From Flagellimonas amphidinii (lineage in GTDB: Bacteria; Bacteroidota; Bacteroidia; Flavobacteriales; Flavobacteriaceae): a stretch of DNA of 64,000 nucleotides. Positions 1 through 9,149 of this stretch are shown one piece after another; positions within the stretch are counted from its first letter, which is position 1, and each line of letters begins with the position of its first letter. The notes beneath the pieces are model-generated. The model was not told the DNA's origin. It was given only the letters and a program-made list of their open reading frames with translations, and searched no databases. The translations under genes were made by a program, and so were the position numbers. Where the stretch lies: the NCBI RefSeq assembly GCF_013090115.1, contig NZ_JABFNN010000039.1:310001-374000 (forward strand), given 5' to 3'.

Positions 1-291
1 CCTTTTTACTTCAGCACCTGGAATCTCTTCTTCAATACGCTCGGCCTGTCTATCCATTCTATTCCCAATGTAACCTCCAGCAGCACCGCCTACAACAGCG
101 CCGATAATGGCTCCCAAAGCTGTATTTCCTTTTCCTACATTGTTTCCTATGATTCCGCCTATAACGGCACCTCCAGAGGCTCCAATAACCGCGCCTTTTT
201 GGGTGTTATTTGCATTCTTCACTGCATTACAGCTAACAAGAAGACCTAAAGTCAATAAAACGGCTGTACTTTTCAATATTATTCTTTTCAT
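1..291 (-). CDS. Glycine-zipper OmpA-type lipoprotein (partial, N-terminal part)
   Basis: The gene runs off the left edge, so only 97 N-terminal residues are visible. It starts MKRIILKST and has a lipoprotein signal ending in LLVSC, so the mature protein should be lipid-anchored. A glycine-rich stretch with GxxxG spacing follows (GAVIGASGGAVIGGIIG and a second block GAIIGAVVGGAAGGYIG), a glycine zipper as in YMGG/YiaD-like proteins. The last visible residues (IPGAEVKR) resemble the lead-in to an OmpA peptidoglycan-binding domain, so the missing part is probably that domain; this is an inference. It lies 4 bases downstream of the lipocalin-like gene on the same strand, so the two are probably co-transcribed. 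Confidence 0.85.
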   Translation of the reverse strand, partial: MKRIILKSTAVLLTLGLLVSCNAVKNANNTQKGAVIGASGGAVIGGIIGNNVGKGNTALGAIIGAVVGGAAGGYIGNRMDRQAERIEEEIPGAEVKR

Positions 292-295
292 CTGA

Positions 296-784
296 TTACA
301 ATTTTTTTGAGAATTCATAAACTATAGTTACCAATTCCCCATCTACGGATACATTGGATTTAAGTGTCATGGCTTGTTCTGTGAGATTGACTATGTTTAA
401 ACGATAACCATAACCTCCTGAAATATCCTTACGGTTTTCATCTATAAACTTGAACTGCAATTGACTATTGTAGTTTTCTTGAGGCTCCACAACCGACCAT
501 CTAAAGAATCTGTCGCCACCTTGACACAAAGTGCTTTGTGAAATGGTATATCTTCCAGTGCTATTGTTGTCTCGGAAGAACCAGTCACTGCCCTCAAAGC
601 AAATGTCTTCAGCATCATTAAAAATTACCGATTTAAAGTTTCCGGTGTTATTTTCATAAGAAATGTTGTCCAAGGTCCAAGAACCACTAAAAAGGTTCCG
701 TTGTGTCCTAGCACTTTTGGAAACTGAGCATGACGTTAGTAAAAGTCCCGCCAATGCAACAAACAAAAATGTGTGTTTCATCAT
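296..784 (-). CDS. Lipocalin-like family lipoprotein
   Basis: The 162-residue protein has a lipoprotein signal (MKHTFLFVALAGLLLTSCS) and then a small beta-rich domain starting with a G-x-W motif (FSGSWTLDNI), the usual start of Bacteroidota lipocalin-like lipoproteins. Two adjacent ATG codons (784 and 781) could serve as start. The mature part has four cysteines or fewer and no enzyme motif. Ligand and role are unknown; an envelope location follows from the lipobox. It is co-directional with the glycine-zipper gene downstream and with the E1 dehydrogenase gene upstream, but an 85-base gap containing an operator-like palindrome separates it from the latter. Confidence 0.8.
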   Translation of the reverse strand: MMKHTFLFVALAGLLLTSCSVSKSARTQRNLFSGSWTLDNISYENNTGNFKSVIFNDAEDICFEGSDWFFRDNNSTGRYTISQSTLCQGGDRFFRWSVVEPQENYNSQLQFKFIDENRKDISGGYGYRLNIVNLTEQAMTLKSNVSVDGELVTIVYEFSKKL

Positions 785-830
785 AAGAATTGGTATTTAG
801 ATTTGTATATATACGTTTGAGACACCTGTT

Positions 831-844
831 TGACCTTTAGGTCA
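831..844. promoter_or_regulatory. Perfect 14-bp palindrome upstream of the lipocalin gene
   Basis: TGACCTTTAGGTCA is a perfect dyad (6-bp arms, 2-bp centre) about 47 bases upstream of the lipocalin ATG and 26 bases past the stop of the E1 gene. On the minus strand no T-run follows it, so it is more like a protein-binding site than a terminator. The binding protein is unknown. Confidence 0.35.
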
Positions 845-869
845 TGTTAAAAAATGTTAAAAAATCGGG

Positions 870-2846
870 TCAATAAGCATATAGCTCTAGTAAAGCCTTT
901 TCAAAACGTTGCTTGGGCAGATAATTTGCTTCCAATTCTTTTGCAAAGGGAACAGGAGTTTCCAAACTCCCAACTCTTTTAACGGGTGCATCCATAAATT
1001 CAAAGCAATTTTCCATGACCATAGCGGATATATCGCTGGCCACTCCGCCAAACAATGTATCTTCTTGTAAAATAATCAGCTTTCCTGTTTTCTTCACCGA
1101 AGTATAAACAGTATCTATGTCAAGAGGTTGAAGTGTACGCAAATCTATAAGATCTGCTTCAATTTCTGGGTGTTTTTCTAAAGTTTCCAATGCCCAATGT
1201 ACGCCTGCACCGTAGCTTACAATAGAAACCGAATCACCTTCCTTAATTATGTTGGCCTTACCAAATGGCAAAGTGTAATAGTCTTGAGGAACATCGCCGT
1301 AAACACTACGATATAGTCCTTTGTGCTCAAAGAACAGCACAGGATTCGGGTCGTTTATGGCAGTATTCAATAATCCCTTCGCATCGTACGGAAATGCAGG
1401 ATAAACCACCTTGAGTCCCGGTGTTTTAGTAAACCAAGCTTCATTGGTTTGCGAATGAAAAGGACCTGCCCCTACTCCACCACCACATGGCATCCGAACC
1501 ACAACATCGGCATTTTGTCCCCAACGGTAATGCACTTTTGCCAGATAATTGACAATGGGATTAAAACCTGAGCTCACAAAATCAGCAAATTGCATTTCTA
1601 CCACGGACTTCATCCCATTAATGGACAAACCCATTGCAGCTGAAACAATTGCAGATTCACAAATAGGTGTATTTCTAACTCGGCTTTTACCAAATTTTGA
1701 CGTAAAACCCTCCGTAATTTTAAAAACTCCACCATAATCTGCTATATCCTGCCCCATAATAATCAATTCGTTGTACCTATCCATGGACTGTTCCAAACCT
1801 TGGGAAATAGCATCTACAAAACGAATATTCTTAGATTCATTATTAGATTCAAAATGCTTGTAATTATCATTTTGAAACACTTCATTTAACTCTTTACTTT
1901 CGTCAAATAAAACAGTGTCTTCATCAAAAGCTAGCTTTAAATTTTGGTTGATTTCCTCTGAAATATCAGCCTTCAATTCATCTATTTGCTTTTGATTGAT
2001 AATTTTTTGCTCCAGTAAAAAGGTTTCGTAATTAGAAATAGGGTCTTTTTTGGCCCATTTCTTCATTAATTTTTCCGGCACATATTTAGTGCCACTTGCT
2101 TCTTCATGCCCCCGCATCCTGAAAGTTTTGAACTCCAACAGTACCGGTCTCGGTCTCTTCCGTATCGCTTTGGCCAACTCATCTACTTTGGAAAAAACTT
2201 CCAAGATATTGTTCCCGTCAATAATCCTGGACTCAATACCATACCCTTTGGCCCTATCTGCCAAATGTTCACAATTATATTGTTCTTTGACTGGCGTGGA
2301 AAGTCCATACCCATTATTTTCAACACAGAACAGTACAGGCAAATTCCAAACCGAAGCTACATTTAAAGCTTCATGAAAATCACCCTCGCTCGTTGCACCT
2401 TCACCCGTAAAAACTGCCGTGACCCGTTTATTTCTTCGCAACATGTCCGCAAGTGCAATGCCATCCGCCACACCCAATTGAGGACCCAAATGCGATATCA
2501 TCCCCACAATTTTATATTCTTGTGTCCCAAAATGGAAACTACGGTCCCTGCCTTGTGTAAAACCACTCATTTTCCCTTGCCATTGCGCAAAAAGTCGGTA
2601 TAAGGGTATGTTTCTAGAGGTAAAGACCCCTAAATTCCTGTGCATGGGAAGAATATACTCAGTATGTTTTAGCGCTTGAGTTACACCCACCGATATGGCT
2701 TCTTGCCCAATTCCACTAAACCATTTAGAAATTTTCCCCTGTCGTAACAAAATCAACATCTTCTCCTCTATCATCCTAGGCTTCAACATGCCTGCGTACA
2801 AATCCAGCAACTTTCGCTGATCTAAATTCCCAATATGGTATCGCAT
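870..2846 (-). CDS. 2-oxo acid dehydrogenase E1, fused alpha and beta subunits (branched-chain type)
   Basis: Thiamine-diphosphate-dependent E1 that decarboxylates a 2-oxo acid and passes the acyl group to lipoyl-E2. The alpha part (residues 1 to about 330) has the cofactor motif GEG at 148-150 followed by NN at 177-178; GEG rather than GDG is usual in branched-chain E1 alpha. The beta (transketolase-like) part follows (about 345-658) with IMGQDIADYGGVF and the C-terminal transketolase domain. The 658-residue length fits the known Bacteroidota fusion. I start at ATG 2846 (MRYHIGNLD) because the 17 codons upstream read as non-homologous leader. No E2 or E3 is adjacent. A second, divergent E1 fusion is at 57829. 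Confidence 0.9.
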   Translation of the reverse strand: MRYHIGNLDQRKLLDLYAGMLKPRMIEEKMLILLRQGKISKWFSGIGQEAISVGVTQALKHTEYILPMHRNLGVFTSRNIPLYRLFAQWQGKMSGFTQGRDRSFHFGTQEYKIVGMISHLGPQLGVADGIALADMLRRNKRVTAVFTGEGATSEGDFHEALNVASVWNLPVLFCVENNGYGLSTPVKEQYNCEHLADRAKGYGIESRIIDGNNILEVFSKVDELAKAIRKRPRPVLLEFKTFRMRGHEEASGTKYVPEKLMKKWAKKDPISNYETFLLEQKIINQKQIDELKADISEEINQNLKLAFDEDTVLFDESKELNEVFQNDNYKHFESNNESKNIRFVDAISQGLEQSMDRYNELIIMGQDIADYGGVFKITEGFTSKFGKSRVRNTPICESAIVSAAMGLSINGMKSVVEMQFADFVSSGFNPIVNYLAKVHYRWGQNADVVVRMPCGGGVGAGPFHSQTNEAWFTKTPGLKVVYPAFPYDAKGLLNTAINDPNPVLFFEHKGLYRSVYGDVPQDYYTLPFGKANIIKEGDSVSIVSYGAGVHWALETLEKHPEIEADLIDLRTLQPLDIDTVYTSVKKTGKLIILQEDTLFGGVASDISAMVMENCFEFMDAPVKRVGSLETPVPFAKELEANYLPKQRFEKALLELYAY

Positions 2847-2929
2847 ACAATCAAAAATATAATAGGTTAAAAGTAGTAAAAATGACATCCATTGCATTTA
2901 CAATCCCATAAAGGTTTACCATAATTCAC

Positions 2930-2937
2930 TACTTTTG
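2930..2937 (+). promoter_or_regulatory. Bacteroidota -7 promoter box
   Basis: TACTTTTG matches the TAnnTTTG -7 consensus of the Bacteroidota housekeeping sigma factor and lies 22 bases before the ATG at 2960. I see no convincing -33 TTTG at the usual distance. Confidence 0.5.
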
Positions 2938-2959
2938 AGTCTAAACAAAATTTGAAAGC

Positions 2960-3910
2960 ATGAGTGCAATTCCAAGTGTAAACCTAGAGGATTTTGTTTC
3001 TGGTGAACCGGCCAGAAAAGAAAAGTTTGTCAAAGAAATTGGGGAGGCTTTTGAAGATATAGGCTTTGTAGCATTGAGTGGTCATTTTTTATCCGATGAG
3101 CTTGTTGAAAAGCTTTATGCAGAAATCAAAAAATTCTTCCAACTTCCACAAGACACCAAAAACAGTTATGAGATTGAAGGGATTGGAGGACAAAGAGGGT
3201 ATACTTCGTTTGGAAAGGAGCATGCAAAAGGAAAAAAAGAAGGAGATCTCAAAGAATTCTGGCATTTTGGCCAATATGTAGAAGATAACCCAAAGCTTGA
3301 AGCTGAATATCCGAACAATGTTACGGTAACAGAACTTCCGGAGTTCAATGATGTGGGGAAGGAAACATACCAGATGTTAGAGAAAACAGCTCAATATGTT
3401 CTTAGAGCTTTGGCACTTCACCTTGGATTGGATGAGCTTTATTTTGACCAATGGATTAAAAATGGTAATTCCATATTAAGACCCATACACTACCCTCCCA
3501 TTACAACTGAACCCAAAAATGCCGTGAGAGCAGCTGCACATGGAGATATTAATTTAATTACCTTATTGATGGGAGCCCATGGAAAGGGATTGCAAGTGCA
3601 AAATCACGAAGGGGAATGGGTTGATGCCATAGCGAAGCCCGACCAACTCATGATCAATGTAGGGGATATGCTTTCACGACTTTCCAACAATACGTTGAAA
3701 TCGACCATACACCAAGTGGTAAATCCACCAAAAGAATTATGGGGAACTTCCAGGTATTCCATTCCATTTTTTATGCACCCTATAAGTGAAATGCCCTTGA
3801 ACTGTTTAGAAAACTGTATTGACGAAGAGCATCCAAAAGCGTTTGCAGATACCACTGCCGGAGAATATTTGAATGAGCGATTGATTGAACTAGGGCTTGT
3901 AAAAAAATAA
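2960..3910 (+). CDS. Isopenicillin-N-synthase-family 2-oxoglutarate/Fe(II) oxygenase
   Basis: The 316-residue protein has the plant/bacterial 2-oxoglutarate dioxygenase layout: an N-terminal DIOX_N domain (about 1-115, with FVKEIGEAFEDIGFVALSGH) and a double-stranded beta-helix with the iron ligands H-x-D in AAHGDINLITLL, the distal His in TIHQVV, and the 2-oxoglutarate-binding R-x-S in SRYSIPFF. All four key residues are present, so it should be active. The substrate cannot be read from sequence and a role in beta-lactam synthesis should not be assumed. The SUI1 gene starts 1 base after its stop, so the two are co-transcribed. Confidence 0.88.
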   Translation: MSAIPSVNLEDFVSGEPARKEKFVKEIGEAFEDIGFVALSGHFLSDELVEKLYAEIKKFFQLPQDTKNSYEIEGIGGQRGYTSFGKEHAKGKKEGDLKEFWHFGQYVEDNPKLEAEYPNNVTVTELPEFNDVGKETYQMLEKTAQYVLRALALHLGLDELYFDQWIKNGNSILRPIHYPPITTEPKNAVRAAAHGDINLITLLMGAHGKGLQVQNHEGEWVDAIAKPDQLMINVGDMLSRLSNNTLKSTIHQVVNPPKELWGTSRYSIPFFMHPISEMPLNCLENCIDEEHPKAFADTTAGEYLNERLIELGLVKK

Positions 3911-3911
3911 G

Positions 3912-4238
3912 ATGGACTTACAGGATCAACTTAAGAATCTTTTCCCGGAGCATGTTCCAGAAAACTCCGAACCCGAGGTGGAGAAACCTTCTTATTGGAT
4001 GCAAGATGCCCCAATCCTATGTAAGTACGAAAAAAGGAAAGGGAAGCCCGTGACCATATTGGATGGGTATACTGGTGCCGATAGCGATTTTAAAAAATTG
4101 GCTAAAGATCTAAAAACCTTTTTGGGTGTTGGCGGAAGCTTTAAAAAGGATACCATTATCATCCAAGGAGACTATAGGGATAAAATCATGACCTTCTTAA
4201 AGGACAAAGGTTTTTCAGTCAAAAGAGTTGGTGGGTAA
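3912..4238 (+). CDS. SUI1/eIF1-like translation initiation factor (YciH family)
   Basis: The 108-residue protein has the conserved SUI1 fold in its second half: VTILDGYTGADSDFKKLAKD, then a glycine-rich GVGGSFKKDTIIIQGD segment and a C-terminal GFSVKRVGG. Bacterial members bind the ribosome and may affect start-site fidelity, but their role is not firmly known. It is translationally close to the upstream oxygenase gene (1-base gap). Confidence 0.88.
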   Translation: MDLQDQLKNLFPEHVPENSEPEVEKPSYWMQDAPILCKYEKRKGKPVTILDGYTGADSDFKKLAKDLKTFLGVGGSFKKDTIIIQGDYRDKIMTFLKDKGFSVKRVGG

Positions 4239-4375
4239 TTACCAGTTTTCATAGGTTTTTGATGTCTCGTGTTAAAATTTTACATTGAAAACCAATGTTT
4301 TATGAAAAAATTTTTGTGTTCTTAGTATAAATCTTACTTTTAATACTTCTTTAACCAACGAAAACTGAACTGAAA

Positions 4376-5308
4376 ATGAAATCACTGTTGCACATTACCA
4401 ACGGCGACGCTTTCACTTCAAAACTGCAATCACTAAATCTTAAGGGAGATATCATTACATGGCGTGAAATGTTATGTGAAGGAAAAACCCTATGCGCAGT
4501 TGGAAGTGAATCCTTTTGGAAAACTCGCTTTGAGTTTCTGAACAAAAACTACAAAGTTTCCAAATCTTGGTTTGTTGAAAAAACCTTGAAAGAGTACAGG
4601 TCATTGTGCAACCACAAACAACAAGATCATATTGTCTTGTGGTTTGAGTACGACCTGTTTTGTCAAATCAACATGTTGGCAGTACTCAGCTGGCTTAAGA
4701 CACACAGGAGACATGCAGAAATATCATTGGTCTGTAGTGGCAATGAAGATGAATCCGATAGATTTTACGGCTTAAATGAATTAAGTGACGAAAAACTACT
4801 GGATCTGTATAAAAACAGAACCGTTCTTACACAAGACGATATTGAGTTTGCTGATTACGTGTGGCAATTGTATTGTAGCGACAACCCTATTCGCTTAGAG
4901 AACCTAGTTGCAAATAATGGTTTTCAGTTCGAATATCTTTCTGATGCACTTAAAACCCACCTTAGACGTTTCCCTACCATTAAAAATGGACTTAATGAAC
5001 TCGAAAACCGAGTGCTGGAGACCGTTATGGACGAGAAACCTCAATCAAGAAATGATTTATTAGGCAAATTGCTCTCCAATCAAGGGTTTTATGGTTTTGG
5101 AGATACTCAATATGATAGAGTCATCACCTCATTGAAGCCGTTGTTCAACTCTTTTAACCCAGTTAAACTCACTAAAAGAGGAAAGCAAGTGTTATCTAAT
5201 CAAGCAAATTATTATTCTCAAATACGTGACAATCAATTATATTTAGGCGGTTCTTTAAAGTATAACTTCCTGTACAATACCACCACGGATCGCATTCTAA
5301 AACTGTAA
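4376..5308 (+). CDS. DUF1835 domain protein
   Basis: The 310-residue protein opens with the DUF1835 signature LLHITNGDAFTSKLQ followed by KGDIITWREMLCEG; the C-terminal third (about 200-310) is helical and winged-helix-like (DUF3658-like). No catalytic motif is obvious. The function of the family is not known. The nucleoside phosphorylase gene follows after 3 bases, so they form an operon. The 137-base upstream gap is AT-rich and holds no clear box. Confidence 0.82.
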   Translation: MKSLLHITNGDAFTSKLQSLNLKGDIITWREMLCEGKTLCAVGSESFWKTRFEFLNKNYKVSKSWFVEKTLKEYRSLCNHKQQDHIVLWFEYDLFCQINMLAVLSWLKTHRRHAEISLVCSGNEDESDRFYGLNELSDEKLLDLYKNRTVLTQDDIEFADYVWQLYCSDNPIRLENLVANNGFQFEYLSDALKTHLRRFPTIKNGLNELENRVLETVMDEKPQSRNDLLGKLLSNQGFYGFGDTQYDRVITSLKPLFNSFNPVKLTKRGKQVLSNQANYYSQIRDNQLYLGGSLKYNFLYNTTTDRILKL

Positions 5309-5311
5309 TAA

Positions 5312-6181
5312 ATGGCCATAAGTGACTCAGAACTAATTCTGAATCCCGATGGCAGTATCTACCATCTCAATCTATTGCCGCAAGATATTGCGCCAACCAT
5401 AATAACTGTTGGCGACCCTAATCGTGTGGCTCAAGTTTCCAAGTACTTTGATTCTATTGAATTACAGAAGGAAAAGCGAGAATTCGTCACCCATACTGGC
5501 AGCTACCATGGAAAAAGAATCACTGTCATTTCCACTGGTATAGGAACAGACAATATCGACATAGTTTTTAACGAATTGGATGCTTTGGTCAATATTGATT
5601 TTGAAACCAGGCAGGTCAAGAATGAAAAAATACCACTCGATTTTATACGTATCGGTACATCTGGTTCCATTCAAAAAAATATCCCTGTAGATTCTTTTTT
5701 AATGAGCACAACTGGTGTAGGACTTGATGGGTTACTGCATTTCTATGAGTCTGGACAAGTCAGAAACTCAAAAATGGAACTGGCCCTACAAGAGCATTTG
5801 AGCTGGGAACAATACAATATCACTCCCTATGCAGTTGATTACGATAAAGATTTAGGTGCAATTTTTACTTCAAATCGTATACGATTTGGAATAACTGTCA
5901 CAAATTCAGGATTTTATGGCCCACAAGGAAGAAAATTAAGACTATCACCTCGTATTTCTGACTTTAACGACAAACTTGCTATGTTCACTTATCAAAATCA
6001 TAGTATTACGAATCTGGAAATGGAAACTTCCAGTATCTATGGACTTGCTAAATTACATGGACACAGGGCAGTTTCCTTAAATGCAATACTAGCAAATAGA
6101 GCCACTGGTGAGTTTTCAAAGCAAGGCTACAAAACAGTGGACAACCTCATAAAATTCACCTTAGAAAAGCTTGCTCCGTAG
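5312..6181 (+). CDS. Nucleoside phosphorylase (uridine-phosphorylase-like)
   Basis: It is predicted to cleave a nucleoside with phosphate to free base and (deoxy)ribose-1-phosphate in nucleoside salvage. Family markers of PNP_UDP_1 are GDPNRVAQVSKYF near the N-terminus, VISTGIGTDNIDIVFNEL, IRIGTSGSIQ (phosphate/ribose site) and the ribose-binding LEMETSSIYGLAKLHG near the C-terminus. The 289-residue length is slightly long for the family because of insertions around residues 90-110. It sits 3 bases behind the DUF1835 gene. Whether uridine or a purine nucleoside is preferred cannot be read here. Confidence 0.88.
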   Translation: MAISDSELILNPDGSIYHLNLLPQDIAPTIITVGDPNRVAQVSKYFDSIELQKEKREFVTHTGSYHGKRITVISTGIGTDNIDIVFNELDALVNIDFETRQVKNEKIPLDFIRIGTSGSIQKNIPVDSFLMSTTGVGLDGLLHFYESGQVRNSKMELALQEHLSWEQYNITPYAVDYDKDLGAIFTSNRIRFGITVTNSGFYGPQGRKLRLSPRISDFNDKLAMFTYQNHSITNLEMETSSIYGLAKLHGHRAVSLNAILANRATGEFSKQGYKTVDNLIKFTLEKLAP

Positions 6182-6251
6182 CTCATTGGCTTAACAATTT
6201 CTTTAAATATAGCCGACATCCTTTCCTTATTTTTAATAAAACTTCTCACTC

Positions 6252-8294
6252 ATGCAGGAAAGACCCATCAAAAACAGAGATGTCAACTGGTTATATTTTA
6301 ACGAACGAGTACTTTTGGAAGCTGCCGAACCAACCACTCCACTACTTGAGCGCCTAAAGTTTTTGGCTATATTTTCTTCCAATCTTGATGAATTCTTTAA
6401 GGTTCGTATTTCGCAATTACGTCAACTAAAGGAGATTGACAAACAATTGAGAAAAAAGCTGATTCTCAAAGCCAACAAAAAACTGAAGTTTATCCTAAAT
6501 ACCATCAACGAGCAACAAGAAATATTTGGAAGCACCATTCAAGATGTTTTTACCGAGCTGGAGCACCATCAAGTTTTCTTGAAAAAAGAAAGTGAGCTCA
6601 CCCACCACCAAATTGATTATTTAAAAAGCTGGTTCAAAGAAGGAGTTTTACAAGATTGCAAAATAGTCAAGAATCATTCTCCCGAAGAGTTAAAAGATGG
6701 ACAAGTCTACCTAATTGCTCAAATCACAGATGCAAAGTTTGAAATCGTTGAAATACCAACAGAAAACCACTCAAGATTTATCAAAGTCCCTGGAGAAGGT
6801 CATCAATTCTGTTATTTGGATGATGTTCTTAGGTTGAATTTGAGCTTCCTATTTCCCAATACAGAAATTTTAGGAAGCTATTCCATTAAAATGTCCAGAG
6901 ATGCTGAATTATACCTAGAAGATGATTTCACAGATATTGAATTGGTCGAAGTAATCTATCAATCTTTGGGCAAGCGCAAATCTGGGCAACCTACAAGACT
7001 TCTTTATGACCAACATATGCCCGAAGCTTTACGTGAAGCCATAAAAAAAGAGTTCGATTTGAGTGATGTTGATATGTTTCCCGGAGGAAAATACCATAAT
7101 CTTTCAGATTTTTTTGGTTTTCCCAACCCATTTGAAGACAACCGGCTCTCCTACGAACCTAAACCTCCTTTAAAACATCCAAAACTTTCTAACACCAAGG
7201 ACATTTTCAAAAGCATTTCCAAAAAAGACCAATTGGTTCATTTCCCCTATCAAACCTTTGATGTCGTTCAAGACTTCGTGCATTCAGCAGCTACCGACCC
7301 AAGTGTCATCAGCATCAAAATGTCACTGTATCGCATAGCTAAAACCTCTAAACTTACCGACTCCATCCTATTAGCATTGGAAAACGGTAAAGATGTTACC
7401 TTATTTGTTGAAGCGCAAGCTCGTTTTGACGAAGAGAACAACATTAAATGGGGCCGTATTTTTCAAGAAAAAGGAGCTAAAGTTGTATTCAGTGTTCCAA
7501 ATATAAAAGTACACTCTAAGATAGCCCTAGTAGAGCGTGAAGAGGCCTTAGAAAAAAAGAGATACGCATACATAGGCACCGGAAACTTCAATGCCAAAAC
7601 AGCAAAGCTTTATTGCGACCATGGCTTACTGACGGCCCATAAGCGGATTACAGCCGATTTAGCACAGGTTTTTTGGGTTCTGGAACGCAGGCTCATCATC
7701 CCTAAACTAAAACATCTCTTAGTTTCCCCATTTACAACCCGCGCCACTTTACTTGAATTGATAAACAACGAAATTGACTTGGCCAAAGCTGGCAAAAAGG
7801 CCAAAATAACGCTCAAAATGAATAGCTTGGAAGACACCAAAATGATAAAAACACTCTATAAAGCTAGTGAAGCAGGTGTGGAAATTCGATTGTTGGTTCG
7901 TGGCTTTTGCTGTCTTTCCCCTAAACCTAAAGAAGAATTGGAATCCAATGAAAAGCCAATTTTGGTAACCAGTATAATTGATAGATATTTGGAGCACGGT
8001 AGAATCTACCTATTCGAAAATGGCGGCAAAGAAAAAATGTACATGGGCTCAGCGGATTGGATGACTCGAAATTTGGATAAAAGAATCGAGGTATTGACCC
8101 CAATTTTAGATGCAGACATTTTTCAAGAGCTTAAAGAAATACTTGAAATTCAATTATCTGATAATCATAAAGCCAGAATCATAGATGCGGAAGATAGTAA
8201 TCAAAGATTCATTGCTGAACAAGAAGGCCAAAAAGTTCGCTCGCAATATGCGATTTATGACTACCTAAACAAAAAATTAAATGAAAAAGGTTAG
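6252..8294 (+). CDS. ppk1: Polyphosphate kinase 1
   Basis: It makes inorganic polyphosphate from ATP reversibly. The 680-residue length is normal for PPK1. The N-terminal PPK_N domain starts NRDVNWLYFNERVLLEAA, and the two phospholipase-D-like catalytic domains carry the phospho-accepting His in IKVHSKIAL (about residue 420) and the second catalytic His in YLEHGRIYLF (about residue 581). GTGNFNAKTAKLYCDHGL is the conserved block between them. The next gene overlaps its 3' end by 14 bases, so translational coupling is likely. No adjacent exopolyphosphatase (ppx) is visible. Confidence 0.96.
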   Translation: MQERPIKNRDVNWLYFNERVLLEAAEPTTPLLERLKFLAIFSSNLDEFFKVRISQLRQLKEIDKQLRKKLILKANKKLKFILNTINEQQEIFGSTIQDVFTELEHHQVFLKKESELTHHQIDYLKSWFKEGVLQDCKIVKNHSPEELKDGQVYLIAQITDAKFEIVEIPTENHSRFIKVPGEGHQFCYLDDVLRLNLSFLFPNTEILGSYSIKMSRDAELYLEDDFTDIELVEVIYQSLGKRKSGQPTRLLYDQHMPEALREAIKKEFDLSDVDMFPGGKYHNLSDFFGFPNPFEDNRLSYEPKPPLKHPKLSNTKDIFKSISKKDQLVHFPYQTFDVVQDFVHSAATDPSVISIKMSLYRIAKTSKLTDSILLALENGKDVTLFVEAQARFDEENNIKWGRIFQEKGAKVVFSVPNIKVHSKIALVEREEALEKKRYAYIGTGNFNAKTAKLYCDHGLLTAHKRITADLAQVFWVLERRLIIPKLKHLLVSPFTTRATLLELINNEIDLAKAGKKAKITLKMNSLEDTKMIKTLYKASEAGVEIRLLVRGFCCLSPKPKEELESNEKPILVTSIIDRYLEHGRIYLFENGGKEKMYMGSADWMTRNLDKRIEVLTPILDADIFQELKEILEIQLSDNHKARIIDAEDSNQRFIAEQEGQKVRSQYAIYDYLNKKLNEKG

Positions 8295-9132
8295 AATTGT
8301 AGGTGTGCCAGAACATTTTAACCTTCCTTGGCATCTTGCCATGGAAGATGCGGCTTTTGAAAATCGAGGTATTCAATTGGAGTGGACAGATGTTCCGGAA
8401 GGAACTGGAAAAATGAGTCAAATGCTTCAGGAAGGTGAAACTGATTTGGCCATCATTCTTACCGAAGGCATCGTCAAAAGCATTGCACAAGGAAACCCTT
8501 CAAAAATTATCCAAGAATATGTTTCTTCCCCGCTACTTTGGGGAATCCATGTTTCCAACAAAAGCGACAGAGCCTCAATAGAAGAACTGGAAGGCGATAC
8601 AATTGCCATTAGCCGTATGGGAAGTGGAAGTCACCTTATGGCCTATATCAATGCACAAAATCAAGGCTGGAATACTGAAAAATTGAAATTTGAAATTATC
8701 AATAACCTCAATGGAGCTGTCGAAAATTTAAGCGCTGGCTCCAATGCTTATTTTATGTGGGAACATTTCACCACAAAACCTTTGGTAGACCAAGGTGTTT
8801 TCAAACGTTTAGGCGATTGCCCTACCCCATGGCCTTGTTTTGTCATTGCAGCTACCAATTCTTTTTTAACAGCAAATACCGGAACATTAAAACATCTTTT
8901 AGCAATCATCAATACCTATACTGCTGAATTCAAACTAATCCCAAGCATAGACAGAACATTGGCAAACAGGTATGAACAACAACTGGAAGATATTCAAGAT
9001 TGGCTTTCCAAAACAGAATGGGGGCAGCAGCAAATTAGCATAGAAACGCTAAACGAAGTGCAAAATAGATTGTTGAGCCTTCAATTAATTGAAAAAATCC
9101 AGACACCCTCACAGCTTCTCCATCTAGACTAG
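8281..9132 (+). CDS. Periplasmic-binding-protein-like (type II fold) protein, probably cytoplasmic
   Basis: The 283-residue protein resembles SsuA/THI5-type solute-binding domains: KKVRIVGVPEHFNLPWHLAMED, a GTGKMSQMLQEGETDLAI ligand-loop region, and GDTIAISRMGSGSHLMAYI. Unlike true transporter binding proteins it has no signal peptide or lipobox, and no permease or ATPase lies nearby. It therefore probably senses or binds a small molecule in the cytoplasm, or acts in biosynthesis as THI5-like proteins do; this is an inference. It overlaps the ppk1 end by 14 bases. Confidence 0.75.
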   Translation: MKKVRIVGVPEHFNLPWHLAMEDAAFENRGIQLEWTDVPEGTGKMSQMLQEGETDLAIILTEGIVKSIAQGNPSKIIQEYVSSPLLWGIHVSNKSDRASIEELEGDTIAISRMGSGSHLMAYINAQNQGWNTEKLKFEIINNLNGAVENLSAGSNAYFMWEHFTTKPLVDQGVFKRLGDCPTPWPCFVIAATNSFLTANTGTLKHLLAIINTYTAEFKLIPSIDRTLANRYEQQLEDIQDWLSKTEWGQQQISIETLNEVQNRLLSLQLIEKIQTPSQLLHLD

Positions 9133-9149
9133 AGTTATTTACATCCTGA

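Noticed and set aside
2960..3910. Penicillin biosynthesis gene
   Set aside because: The family name comes from one member; only the general dioxygenase fold is supported and no beta-lactam synthesis genes are near.
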